A DNA stretch of 64,000 nt, from NCBI RefSeq assembly GCF_001424165.1, contig NZ_LMOJ01000003.1:62791-126790 (forward strand), read 5' to 3'. A program made the position numbers and the translations under genes. Positions within the stretch are counted from its first letter, which is position 1; each line of letters opens with the position of its first letter. Shown one piece after another: positions 27,783 through 36,845 of this stretch. This stretch comes from Massilia sp. Leaf139 (GTDB lineage Bacteria > Pseudomonadota > Gammaproteobacteria > Burkholderiales > Burkholderiaceae_D). Under the pieces are notes generated by a model. That model did not search any database. It was given only the letters and a program-made list of their open reading frames with translations, and had not been told where the DNA came from.

Positions 27783-28859
27783 CTAAATACTCAGTAACGG
27801 GCCTAGTTCTTCATATAACTCTTCTTTTATGCAAGCAAGCTGAGCTCCGGCTGGGATCCAGTCTGGGTTAGGTCCTGCATCTGAAGCGGCAATAGGTTGC
27901 TGAGATAAAACGCAAAAATAAGCCGCGCTGTCGGGGTGCTCGGTATCAACTCGCGTAAGCTCAAAGCCAGCGGGTAAAGGTGCGTTCGCTATGTCTCCTT
28001 CATATTGATCTAATATCTGAAGTAAGCGATGCCGCCAAAACAACGGTGCAATATTTCCAAAGGGACCTTGATACTTTGACGATGATACTAGTCCCTGAAT
28101 TTCTTCAGATTCAAATAAAGATGGTTCGATGTTTAGAAATGCTGCTGCCGCTGTCGAGTGGAGTATAGGCCCAGGAAATTCGAGGATATAATTTAACAAC
28201 CAATATCCAAGCTGCGTCGATAAACGAACCGGATCTACTGGATTGGACATTTCGTCATCTGTCTCCGACGGCGCGAAAAAAAACACATTTTGGGCTGTGT
28301 ACCCTAAGAAGTCTGCTGAAATCTCCGGACAGCCTAATGCATCAGCCAATAAAACAGCCGGCCCCCCAGCGGTTTCCAAATCAGGATACTGCGTTAAGAA
28401 ACTGACCAATTCGGAGAATCCCGCATGTACCGCTAATAACCATAAGGCTAGGCCGGGAAGGTCGCCCTTCACCATTTCGGGAGGAACCCATACAGCGCTA
28501 GACCCCTCCAATCCAATTCTACTAAGCCGGCGCACATGGCTAATCGCTGTTTGGCTGTGCCGCTTAGTGTATCGGCAAACTGGGATTCCCGCAGCTAGAC
28601 ACGCGGCCCTACAAGAAGCTTGGCTAATTCCGGTTCTTATTTTTGATAAATCCGTGTCTAGTACAACAATATCCACCTTTTTCTCTGCACGAAGCTCAGA
28701 GAACAGACTAAAAAGTTGCTGCTCAATCGAAGAAGTGTCAGCGAAATTTTTATTTAAACCAACGTCATGGACGGTCAAAAGTATAATATCTTCTGCGGCT
28801 GTCACGACCCGGAACCGCTCGACAAAGTCTTGCTCATCCTCAATCAAGAGAACTTTCAT
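27783..28859 (-). CDS. Receiver-domain protein (response-regulator-like) with novel C-terminus
   Basis: A 358-residue protein. The first ~130 residues look like a CheY-type receiver: acidic pair in MKVLLIEDEQDF (E7/D8), phospho-acceptor candidate D68 in VDIVVLDTDLS, and a long insertion between them. The remaining ~220 residues are not a known output domain such as HTH, GGDEF or HD. It starts 7 bases after the stop of the two-ATPase-domain sensor gene, so the two probably form a phosphorelay-like pair. With no DNA-binding domain visible, it may control its neighbours by protein contact. Confidence 0.65.
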   Translation of the reverse strand: MKVLLIEDEQDFVERFRVVTAAEDIILLTVHDVGLNKNFADTSSIEQQLFSLFSELRAEKKVDIVVLDTDLSKIRTGISQASCRAACLAAGIPVCRYTKRHSQTAISHVRRLSRIGLEGSSAVWVPPEMVKGDLPGLALWLLAVHAGFSELVSFLTQYPDLETAGGPAVLLADALGCPEISADFLGYTAQNVFFFAPSETDDEMSNPVDPVRLSTQLGYWLLNYILEFPGPILHSTAAAAFLNIEPSLFESEEIQGLVSSSKYQGPFGNIAPLFWRHRLLQILDQYEGDIANAPLPAGFELTRVDTEHPDSAAYFCVLSQQPIAASDAGPNPDWIPAGAQLACIKEELYEELGPLLSI

Positions 28860-28866
28860 AAATTCC

Positions 28867-31221
28867 TCACTTAAGTGGTAGGCTCAGCCGAAAAGCGGTT
28901 ACGAAGCCGGCAGGCGCGCGGTCGAGCAACTGGATTTTTCCATTGAGTTTTTTTACGACTTGCTGGACAACACTTAGCCCCAGTCCCAAGCCCGATGCCA
29001 TAGGATTTTCAATATCGTTGTCACGAGTTGTGCTAAAAAGTGGATCCCAAATCCTGTCTCTTAGGAATAGAGGAATACCGATCCCATTGTCGGCACACAC
29101 CAAAACGTGTGTATCATTATCATTTGTAGCGTACACCCTAACACGTCGATCGTCGCCGGCCTTAGCAACCAACGCTTTAACCGCATTAGATATTAAATTA
29201 ATAATAACTCCGTTATAGGCTGCCAGCGGAACTGCTGGGCCAAGTAATTTTGTGTCAATATCGATTTCAATGTCGATATTATGCCCGTCTAACACGGGAC
29301 TTAAAGTTTTGATAGCACGGCTTATCTGAGCACGAGCTTTAAAAGATTGTAGGACAGGATCACGCGCGCGATCGATAAATACGCGCATGTAGTCAAGATA
29401 GTTTGCTAGAGCATGTTCATGTTTTATTACCTCCTCAGCAGCATCGGCGAACTCGGGCTTCAGCTTTGAGAGCAATCTTAGGTTGTCAGCTGCTCGGGAC
29501 AGTGTATCCATAGCTTTCTCAAACTCATGAGTCATAAAGCCAGCCATAACACCCATCATCGACATTAGCTCTAGAGATAGTCGGGCGTCCTTTTCGAACC
29601 TCTCGGTTGCTATAAGATTCGCTTCAACCTGCTCCAGCTTCTTGACAATCTCTTGTCGATGTTGAGGCAGAATCGTCAACGAGTCTTTAAGCTCATTAAT
29701 GGTCGCGCTAAGGCCAGTGCGCGCCTGTTCCTGAATTTGACGGTATTGCTCGCGCTCGGCCTCTAATCTTAGCTTTCGATCAAAGTGGGCAATTGTCTCT
29801 GCAGCGAACCTTGCCAGATGCCAAAGGGATCGAAATGCGCCATTAGCTCGGAGTGACTCACGATCCATATTTGGCTGGAGCCATCCATCACTCGATCTCG
29901 ATCTCGACGTTAATGGTTTAGATGTCGAAATATGCACCCGCCCGATTAACTGAGTGTTACGCGGCAAAGCGAGCATCGGGTTTTTTGCTGGATCCGATCT
30001 AGCTTCGGCTGACATTGGGTATATGGCCGGCGTAAAGATTGATTGCCATGTGCGTTCGTTACGCGACTTACTAGCGTCGATCCCTAGCCAATCGCTCTCT
30101 TCGCCTGCATACGCTGCCATGGAAAAATTATTATCGACAATTCCATAGCTAGCATTTTCGCGCACCCAACCAAGTGCTAACCGCCCATCTAAAGGCAATC
30201 CCGAGAACGCTCCTTTTCTTTTCGGGAAAAAGCGGAGGTCTATGAAAACTGGTGAGTGCAGTTCAGTTGAGACTGGCAGTTGTTGAATTGAAGCCAACGA
30301 TGCCTTGAGCCCTCGAATGTCACCTAGCTCATCTTCTTTCGCTAGCGCTTCGTCTGCCGTAAACCCCTCGCAGTAGTCTGCCAATTTGAATTTACGCTTT
30401 TCGATCGGGCCGTTGAAGCCCTTCCAGAAAACCTCATAAGCGACGGTTCCCTCTTTGTTCAGCTCTAGACGGATTCGCCCAACAAATGACCGCAACACTT
30501 CAGATTGTAAGTTGTCGGAGTTTGACGCATTATCGCTGCCAACGAAAGATACAGTGAACCCAGGATCCTTTTTTGCTATGACTGACTGTTCAGCAAAAAA
30601 TGGCGGTGGTTCAAGGCCCGCCCCAGGGTCGGTCAATTTTAATAGATCCGTTTTAAGCGTACCTAATGCCAATGCTTCCGCTTCCGGCCGAATCTTTCTT
30701 ATTGTTAGTACGGTTCCCGTCCGCGTTTCAGGAGGAACTGCTTCAATATAGTAAGGGATAGTTACGGCTTGGATGTTGCTAGCGGAGGTAATCGCGTCCC
30801 AGTCAAATTCAGCAACCAGCTTTTGACGAGCTCCATTTTGTAACTCAGCAACCGTTTCAAGTAGCACCTCGCGCCCAAGATAACGTGCAGAAAAGCGACC
30901 TACCCCTTTCGACCCTGCCATTGTACGGCGGTAGCTTCGAGAATATCGCTGACGCGACTTATTCTGCGCGCTAATCACCATCCAGTTATTTAGGAATACA
31001 TCCTCAGTCATTCCGTGGCCATCGTCGGCGACCGAGATGGCAGTTTCGCTGATTCCAACTTCGCACCGTGACGCATCAGCGTCATAAGAATTTTTGACAA
31101 GCTCTGCCAATGCAATTTCAGGACGACTAACCAGTCGCTCCCCTAACTCTTCCAAAAGAGCTACATTAATTTCGAAATTTGCAATTCGACGGATGGCTGC
31201 CGGCTTGACTTTTCTTATCAC
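28867..31221 (-). CDS. Dual GHKL ATPase / histidine-kinase-like sensor
   Basis: A 784-residue soluble protein with two GHKL ATPase modules. The N-terminal one (residues ~15-130) is Hsp90/MORC-like: N box LVKNSYDADA (41-50), G1 DDGHGM (66-71) and G2 GSKGVGRFSA (103-112). After a central region and a helical stretch (~490-560) comes an H box FMTHEF (His565). A kinase-type ATPase follows: N box NLISNAVKAL (675-684), DNGIGIP (711-717) and GLGLGLS (744-750). No transmembrane segment is seen, so any signal is cytosolic. It sits between an N6-adenine methyltransferase gene (12 bases upstream) and a receiver gene (7 bases downstream). A DNA- or phage-sensing role is inferred. Confidence 0.8.
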   Translation of the reverse strand: MIRKVKPAAIRRIANFEINVALLEELGERLVSRPEIALAELVKNSYDADASRCEVGISETAISVADDGHGMTEDVFLNNWMVISAQNKSRQRYSRSYRRTMAGSKGVGRFSARYLGREVLLETVAELQNGARQKLVAEFDWDAITSASNIQAVTIPYYIEAVPPETRTGTVLTIRKIRPEAEALALGTLKTDLLKLTDPGAGLEPPPFFAEQSVIAKKDPGFTVSFVGSDNASNSDNLQSEVLRSFVGRIRLELNKEGTVAYEVFWKGFNGPIEKRKFKLADYCEGFTADEALAKEDELGDIRGLKASLASIQQLPVSTELHSPVFIDLRFFPKRKGAFSGLPLDGRLALGWVRENASYGIVDNNFSMAAYAGEESDWLGIDASKSRNERTWQSIFTPAIYPMSAEARSDPAKNPMLALPRNTQLIGRVHISTSKPLTSRSRSSDGWLQPNMDRESLRANGAFRSLWHLARFAAETIAHFDRKLRLEAEREQYRQIQEQARTGLSATINELKDSLTILPQHRQEIVKKLEQVEANLIATERFEKDARLSLELMSMMGVMAGFMTHEFEKAMDTLSRAADNLRLLSKLKPEFADAAEEVIKHEHALANYLDYMRVFIDRARDPVLQSFKARAQISRAIKTLSPVLDGHNIDIEIDIDTKLLGPAVPLAAYNGVIINLISNAVKALVAKAGDDRRVRVYATNDNDTHVLVCADNGIGIPLFLRDRIWDPLFSTTRDNDIENPMASGLGLGLSVVQQVVKKLNGKIQLLDRAPAGFVTAFRLSLPLK

Positions 31222-31233
31222 AATAGTCTCGAC

Positions 31234-32556
31234 CTATATATGTTCTAAGACACTATTAAGTTGATTTACTTCAATCTTATTTAAATTGTTTGCATGACTT
31301 ACAACTTTGCTTCTGAAGTCGTAACTCATTAGTTGTTTGTGCAAAACTGAAGGATCATGGCGACCTGAGAACACAGCATAGACGGATCCCACGGCGACTG
31401 CTTTAACTTTATTGATAACAACCTTAGGGGTATTTCCGATAAAACCAGACGCTATCAATAGTTCGGGAACTGAATGAGGCTTATACCTATACCATACCGC
31501 TCGCGCGGTACATGTACTATACTTCTGCCAGCTATCCTGCACGGTCAAAAGATACTGCGAAAGCTGCGCAGATAATTTTTCCGCATGTGATTGGATTAGC
31601 CAACAGCGCCGGCCCTTCTCAACATAATATTGGATAAAGGCCTTTTCGTCCAAAGTACTTTTTCCCGACGGGAAATTACGGAGACTTGTTATCGCTGGCA
31701 CGACATCGGTGCGTCTACTCAAACCATGAAATAGTCGTTCTTCTTCGGTCAACACAAAAATCTCCTGGCCCCCTGGACTTAGTCCCCGAAGGGCAAAAGT
31801 GGATGCTGATCGCGGAGTGTACTTCAACACTTCGCTAGTGCTCCCAGAGGGGCTTGAAACATATTCCACTGCACCATCAGCGTGAATTATTCCAAATCTC
31901 CACAACCCCGCTTTATTCGCCTTATCAATAATAGTTATCGAAGCGGTAGTCAGAACTTTCGGAAATATATCCGCAGCAAATCTGAGGACGGTTACAGACC
32001 AGCCTTCATTCTTTATGAAGTTTCGTAATTCTAAGGCGCTAGGTCTTGTCACCCACTCATAAGGAATAACTTGAACAACTAAACCATCATCTTTTGTCGA
32101 TAAGATAGCTTTTGTTAAAAATAGTACGAACGCATTAGCTGTAGCTTTTAACTTAACACCGGATTGCGCAAAGTCGTGAAGTACCGCAGAACGCCAGTCT
32201 TTGTCAAGATGATGATGGCGTACATAAGGCGGATTACCAATGCACAGATCAAAATCGACATAATTTTTCTCCAAGGCGTCACCTAACACAACTCTAGCGT
32301 TAGGAGGCAGTTGGGCGGTTTGAAACCGAGAACAGTCGCGTTCAATACCTAAATAGCTTTCGAAATATTCTGGCCTTAAGGCAAAGCGGCAATCGCCAGC
32401 ACCGAAGTCAATAACATTTTTGAACTTTGAACGCTCGCGAGCTTCTCTCGCCAATCCCCACGCTAAGTCGACAACTTCGTGGGGTGTTTCAATCTGACAA
32501 CTTGCTAGGTGAACATCCTTCATTTTGCTGGCTTGAATTGCAATGTAACTCAACAT
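31234..32556 (-). CDS. Eco57I/TaqI-type N6-adenine DNA methyltransferase
   Basis: A 440-residue class I SAM-dependent methyltransferase. Motif I is NVIDFGAGDCRFAL (47-60) and catalytic motif IV is IGNPPYVRHHH (NPPY 108-111), typical of gamma-type N6-adenine enzymes that also recognise their target. The C-terminal half resembles the TaqI/Eco57I specificity region. No endonuclease domain is fused and no restriction gene is adjacent; instead the gene leads a cluster with a two-ATPase-domain sensor and a receiver protein. An internal ATG at 32523 is an alternative start. The lower GC than the flanks indicates transfer. Confidence 0.85.
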   Translation of the reverse strand: MLSYIAIQASKMKDVHLASCQIETPHEVVDLAWGLAREARERSKFKNVIDFGAGDCRFALRPEYFESYLGIERDCSRFQTAQLPPNARVVLGDALEKNYVDFDLCIGNPPYVRHHHLDKDWRSAVLHDFAQSGVKLKATANAFVLFLTKAILSTKDDGLVVQVIPYEWVTRPSALELRNFIKNEGWSVTVLRFAADIFPKVLTTASITIIDKANKAGLWRFGIIHADGAVEYVSSPSGSTSEVLKYTPRSASTFALRGLSPGGQEIFVLTEEERLFHGLSRRTDVVPAITSLRNFPSGKSTLDEKAFIQYYVEKGRRCWLIQSHAEKLSAQLSQYLLTVQDSWQKYSTCTARAVWYRYKPHSVPELLIASGFIGNTPKVVINKVKAVAVGSVYAVFSGRHDPSVLHKQLMSYDFRSKVVSHANNLNKIEVNQLNSVLEHI

Positions 32557-33321
32557 TATGGCATGTATGCCCTGTCGGTGAGTAACCCTATTCTAGCCAT
32601 AGAGGAAATTTATTTGTGGCAACCCGCCCTTTGCTTGTCGAGGGGGCTGCCGTCTATGGGTGCGATGACGATGTGGTTGTTGAGTAAGGTGACCGCCTCG
32701 TGGCTACGAGGACAGGAAGCCAATAGGGGCGTCCACAATCTGCATCAACCGTTGGTCTACCTAGATAGTGTCCCTCGGAGGCTGATAGTGGGGTAGACAA
32801 GCCACCGGTGCCTTGACAACCCGTCATGTTCACATCGAGGCAGACTTAACGCAGACTCAAAAGTGCCGACGACTACGGAAGTCTGATCCTACTTGGATTA
32901 GAACGAAGCACATGTAGAGCAGATCGCAGCGCCGTTATACGCCCTCTGCCGTGCCTCGCAAGATGTGTGTCAGCGCGTTCGCGGACGTGGAAACGACCGG
33001 ATCAGAAACACCATTTATGGAAACGACATCGCGGCGGCAGTGGACTAATCGCTGACCACCTAAAAACTTTCGACTTAGCCACCATTAAGTCGAATTATTT
33101 GCAGCATGATTATGTTTCGACAAGGAGCGGTTTCAACCCCACAGCTACGACCCGAAAGGTTCTAACCGGTGCTGGCCCCGACCGGCATTGTTCCCTGGTC
33201 ATCTCACGAGTGGGACGCCCGCATTCCCGATGACGCCTCACAGCCCTATCGGCACGCGTTCGTCCTTGTAATGATGTTCATTCTGATGCAAAATCGATTC
33301 ATCTTTGATGCTGGAGGCGCC
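32557..33321. other. Gene-free interval
   Basis: About 765 bases between the divergently placed MTase cluster and VapBC. Short plus-strand frames exist (32509-32796, 32967-33233), but their translations show no motif or convincing bias. The first ~60 bases should hold the promoter of the minus-strand cluster. The 9-mer ACTCAACAT at 32548-32556 also occurs in the left arm of the recombinase-associated repeat at 25909. No RNA gene recognised. Confidence 0.35.
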
Positions 33322-33522
33322 ATGAGGACGACGGTCACGATCGACGACGAGCTGTACGCGAAAGCCCTGGACATGGCCGATCCGGAGATGGATCGGGCAG
33401 ACCTGTTCCGGGAAGCCATCAAAACGTTTGTCCGGGTGCAGGCGGCAAAGCGTCTCGCGGCACTCGGGGGAGCGTCACCGGAGATGCCCGAGGTGCCGCG
33501 CCGCGCCGCTGAATCGGCATGA
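33322..33522 (+). CDS. vapB: VapB-type antitoxin
   Basis: A 66-residue protein starting [15 protein letters not shown], the ribbon-helix-helix pattern of VapB antitoxins that bind their own promoter and neutralise VapC through the C-terminal tail. The ATG at 33322 is preceded by GGAGG at 33313-33317; the frame continues upstream, but that part is not family-like. The stop overlaps the vapC start (ATGA), ensuring coupled synthesis. Confidence 0.9.
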   Translation: MRTTVTIDDELYAKALDMADPEMDRADLFREAIKTFVRVQAAKRLAALGGASPEMPEVPRRAAESA

Positions 33523-33905
33523 CGGGCGGTGTCCTGGTCGACACCTCGGTATGGGTCGATCATTTTAGGCGCCGCAACGAGGCCCTCGTCGGTCTACTGA
33601 CGCTGGATCTGGCGTTGACGCATCCAATGATCGTGACGGAGCTGGCATGTGGTACGCCGCCGTCGCCGCGGGCGCGCACACTCAGTGACATCGCAATGCT
33701 TCCGCAGACGCGGCAAGCGAGCCTGAACGAAGTGAGGGAGCTGATCGAGCGCGAACAGCTATTCGGGCTCGGATGTGGCCTGGTCGACCTGGCGCTGTTG
33801 GCATCGGCATTGCTCACGCCAGGTGCCCGGTTGTGGACACAGGACAAGCGCCTCTTGCAGCTGGCCGAGCGGTTTGGCATCGCTTATCTGCCAGCTCGAC
33901 ACTAG
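33519..33905 (+). CDS. vapC: VapC-type PIN-domain ribonuclease toxin
   Basis: A 128-residue PIN domain with the four acidic residues in place: D8 (VLVDTSVW), E41 (VTELACG), D90 (GLVDLALL) and D109 (TQDKRL). PIN toxins cleave tRNA or rRNA with Mg2+ when free of VapB. Length is normal and the frame intact, so the pair is probably an active toxin-antitoxin module stabilising this island. Confidence 0.92.
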   Translation: MTGGVLVDTSVWVDHFRRRNEALVGLLTLDLALTHPMIVTELACGTPPSPRARTLSDIAMLPQTRQASLNEVRELIEREQLFGLGCGLVDLALLASALLTPGARLWTQDKRLLQLAERFGIAYLPARH

Positions 33906-34413
33906 CAAAGTTGTTGTGTTCGTTTGGATCAATCCGCTTTAGTGCTGGATAGTCGTCGTTCACTTAGCACGGATTAAGGTAAATAGTTTCTACGGTGCCT
34001 TTTCTGTTCCACGGGACGCTTTCGACGCCGCGATCGGGACAAAAGCCGGGCAGGTATTAGAAGAGATAGAGGAAAAGGTGAGCTTCTACAGGGAGCTGGC
34101 CAGCGATGGATCACGCTGAGTATCGAGTGAGCCACTTGGAAACTGACACATGTTGCAGGCTCAGTTGCCGTGGGAGGACTTTTCTAATTCGAGCATCCTG
34201 CCTACTGTCGTTGACGGATGTGCTATATGACTCCCGGTAGGCTGATCGAACATGATGTAGCTTTGAATTCGCCCATTCCGAAGTGCCCGTAGGGGCTGTC
34301 GATACTGCGAAGGCAACCGGGGTGTTAAAGATGAGCTACTTCCAACGGGTGAATGCAGTCTGCAGGGCAAACTCAACATAACTTCGAATATGCAGCTGGA
34401 TGAGCCATGTCCT
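33906..34413. other. Gene-free interval
   Basis: About 500 bases between vapC and the converging esterase gene. Frames here are short or are antisense read-through. No repeat, hairpin or RNA gene stands out. Confidence 0.35.
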
Positions 34414-35574
34414 TCATCGCCGGTGTCTACCAAAGAATTCAAGCACCATCCGACTTGCCTCCGGCCCTGCTTCCGCATTGAATCGCAAATTCGAATCGCC
34501 ACCGCTCCATGCATGGCCCAAGCCCGCGATACGAACCACGCGTAACACGACCTTGCGCCCGATTAGGTAATCGTGAATCTCCTGCGCATTCCGGCCGCCG
34601 CCCCGGCCAGCTGGTTTCACCGTCACGCGCGTTGCCGGACCGTCCGGTACGCCATTCAATTGCAACCACTGACGCGTCAGGTGCTGCTGGTTTATCGGAC
34701 GCACCACCTGGTCGTCATCCCCCTGGATCAGGACAGCAGGTATCATCGGCATCAATTCCGGCGCGCGTGGCGACGCGTTCGCGGCACGGCGCTGCATTAC
34801 GCCAAGGATCGCCGCATCGGACTGCGCCCCCGCGCCATGGCGCATCACATGCAGCGCACCTGCAGGTGTATGCCCGACACCGAACACGGGCCCGGAATGC
34901 AGGCCGACAGCAGCGATCAATTCAGGATGATTCAGCGCGAGCACGGCCGCCATGCCGGCACCGGCGGACAGGCCGCACGCATAGATGCGGCGCCGGTCGA
35001 TCGAATGCTGTTCACATAGGTTCCCGATCAACGCCGCCAACGCGACGGTTTCCCCACCGCCCTGCTGGGTGGATCGGTCATACCAGCGCCAGCAGCGCTG
35101 GGCCTGCACACTCATCAGTTGCTCCGGATAGAGCACCGCGTAGCCTTTGTCTTCCGCCAGCCGGTTCATGCGTGTGCCCTGGGCGAACTCGGTCGCGCTC
35201 TGTTGACAGCCGTGCAGCATCACGATCAATGGCCAGCCGTGTCGCTCCACGATGTCCGGAATACGCTTCGGTACGTACAGCCAGTAACGCATGTATTGTA
35301 CGACTGCCTGTCCCGGCCGTATCGGAAGCGGATAGCGCTCTGCCAGCCATTGGCCCGGCGCGGACCGACTGGATTGCTGGTGGCGCCAGACGTCCGCTAA
35401 CGGGACTTGCAGATTGGCGTGCGTTGACAGAGCTTTGCGCGGCGGCGCCTTGCGCGCGCGCTTTTTCGGTGGCGTCGCGTAGGTGTCCAACACCTTGAAC
35501 AGCGTCGACTGTTGCGTTTTTGCGGCTCGAGCCAGCGTGCGCATGAGCCGTACACCCGGGGCGCGTTTCGCCAT
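34414..35574 (-). CDS. PHB depolymerase-family esterase
   Basis: A 386-residue alpha/beta hydrolase of the PHB depolymerase/feruloyl esterase type. The oxyanion segment VMLHGCQQSATEFA is near residue 118, the nucleophile elbow GLSAG has Ser203, an acidic loop is at IQGDDDQVV, and the catalytic His lies in GLGHAWSGGD. There is no obvious signal peptide; a Lys/Arg-rich stretch (PKKRARKAPPRK) precedes the catalytic domain, so action on intracellular polyester or another ester is possible. It stands alone, with a C-terminal fragment of a paralogue just upstream. Confidence 0.85.
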   Translation of the reverse strand: MAKRAPGVRLMRTLARAAKTQQSTLFKVLDTYATPPKKRARKAPPRKALSTHANLQVPLADVWRHQQSSRSAPGQWLAERYPLPIRPGQAVVQYMRYWLYVPKRIPDIVERHGWPLIVMLHGCQQSATEFAQGTRMNRLAEDKGYAVLYPEQLMSVQAQRCWRWYDRSTQQGGGETVALAALIGNLCEQHSIDRRRIYACGLSAGAGMAAVLALNHPELIAAVGLHSGPVFGVGHTPAGALHVMRHGAGAQSDAAILGVMQRRAANASPRAPELMPMIPAVLIQGDDDQVVRPINQQHLTRQWLQLNGVPDGPATRVTVKPAGRGGGRNAQEIHDYLIGRKVVLRVVRIAGLGHAWSGGDSNLRFNAEAGPEASRMVLEFFGRHRR

Positions 35575-35618
35575 AGTGTTCCGCCAATTTTATGGTGCAC
35601 TGCAATATACCGCCGACT

Positions 35619-35924
35619 CTACACGTGTTCCGTGCGCTGGCATACCCCAACCGTCATCTGCTCCAGCTGCCGTTGGATTGGCGTCCTGAGCCGCCCCGGG
35701 TTTTCGTGGCGGCGGGTCAGGGCGAGCCAGGCCTGGTGATCTGCACGGGAAGTTCTACCTTTAATCTGGCTCTGCAGGAAGAAGCGCAACATTTCCCTGC
35801 TGGCGTTAGGACTACTCACATCGGTATAGCTGCCGCGTCCGCTCCCATCTGACCAGGCATGTGCAGCGCCATGGATGATCCAGCGCCCGGCCGCTACCTC
35901 GCCTGAAAGGACGTACTCGCCCAA
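35619..35924 (-). pseudogene. C-terminal fragment of a second PHB depolymerase-like esterase
   Basis: The first ~55 residues of this 101-codon frame (HGAAHAWSDGS, SYTDVSSPNASREMLRFFL) match the last segment of the esterase family: the catalytic-His HAWS motif followed by the final helix. No nucleophile elbow or N-terminal part exists upstream. It is a remnant on the same strand as the intact esterase, left by duplication or by exchange with an incoming paralogue. Confidence 0.65.
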
Positions 35925-35953
35925 TGTGCCTGTTTAGCACCTACGCGAAGTAC

Positions 35954-36022
35954 AGTCACACATTTACTTCATCCCCGTCAGTAGTCACACATTTCCTTCG
36001 TGAGTAGTCACACATTTCCTTC
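35954..36022. repeat. Three 17-bp direct repeats
   Basis: AGTCACACATTTMCTTC occurs at 35954-35970, 35983-35999 and 36006-36022 (M is A in the first copy, C in the others), with period 29 then 23. Clustered short terminal repeats of this kind are seen at the ends of some IS families such as IS21, so this may be an IS scar or a protein-binding array. Confidence 0.5.
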
Positions 36023-36151
36023 ATCGGACGACGGCCTTGCCTACGGGACAACGCCTCGACACCCGTACCTTAGAGAACATTGCTACCGCACGCCACTACT
36101 GTGCATTTATACAGTGCTATGACTCTCGTTTGGTTATTTAAGAGAAGCAGC

Positions 36152-36466
36152 ATGACGAAGCAGCGCGCAGCCAGAACTGATTACACCGCTGTTGCATTCG
36201 ATTTTCCACACGAACCAGATGGCACGCACTGGAATCGCCTCGTGACCTAGAATATATGCGAGGAACTTGCGCTGCATCTCGCAAGCGAATGCGCACAGCT
36301 CCAGCTGGAGTCGGATCGGTCTGTCAGGCCGATCGACATACTGCTGAAAGTGTATCTTCTGGTTGAAGCACTTGGGTTGGGCGAGCTACCTTTATTACGG
36401 TGGGTAATTCGTCGCGTCGCGGCCTTGCTTGACTGGCCAGCGCCAGACGTCGCTCAACAACAATGA
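36152..36466 (+). pseudogene. Small gene with an in-frame amber codon
   Basis: ATG at 36152 preceded by AGAGAAG. The frame runs 32 codons (MTKQRAARTDYTAVAFDFPH...), meets TAG at 36248-36250, then continues with natural helical sequence (ICEELALHLASECAQLQLES..., LLKVYLLVEALGLGELPLLR) to TGA at 36464: 104 codons in all. Only one stop interrupts it. Most likely a recent CAG or TGG to TAG mutation; amber read-through is a less likely alternative. The neighbouring small gene has the same lesion type. Function unknown. Confidence 0.45.
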
Positions 36467-36512
36467 GCAACACGACATGCTGTCCAACCAATTCATTCGA
36501 AGGAGATCAACA

Positions 36513-36845
36513 ATGAATTTTCAGCTAAATTTTCTAGAACACGACGTCTCGATTGCTGAGGAAACCTAGACTGCTTTGGTAACCACAGGCACCGATCCGT
36601 CCCTTGCGAATATCCGGGCTGCCATCATGGGCGTTCTAGAGCGGAACGGTACTTTTACCGTTGAGGACGCCAATGACCAGGTCGTACGCCGTATCGAGAC
36701 CGCTACTGAGTTTGAAGGATTCATGCAAGAAGTTGAGATGCAGCGCAACAGTATCAACAGGAGCAGGCTCAATAAAATCCATTGCATGGTTCGTGGTGCC
36801 GTCGACATGGCTGGCTACTCCGACGCCAGCCATCTGGGATGGGCG
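36513..36845 (+). pseudogene. Second small gene with an in-frame amber codon, 3' end lost
   Basis: ATG at 36513 with a strong AGGAG at 36501. The frame reads MNFQLNFLEHDVSIAEET, TAG (36567-36569), then natural sequence (TALVTTGTDPSLANIRAAIM..., RIETATEFEGFMQEVEMQ) up to about 36820, after which it runs into the antisense of a polB fragment. The 3' part of the original gene is therefore missing as well. It may have formed an operon with the 36152 gene, 46 bases upstream. Function unknown. Confidence 0.45.

Noticed and set aside
34509..35498. 329-codon plus-strand frame opposite the esterase
   Set aside because: Esterase motifs (GLSAG, HAWSGGD) are on the minus strand; the plus frame is Arg/Pro/Ser-rich noise.
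36152..36569. Amber codons as pyrrolysine or programmed recoding sites
   Set aside because: Nothing in the window (pyl genes, suppressor tRNA, downstream structure) supports recoding; nonsense mutation is simpler, so it is listed only as a check.
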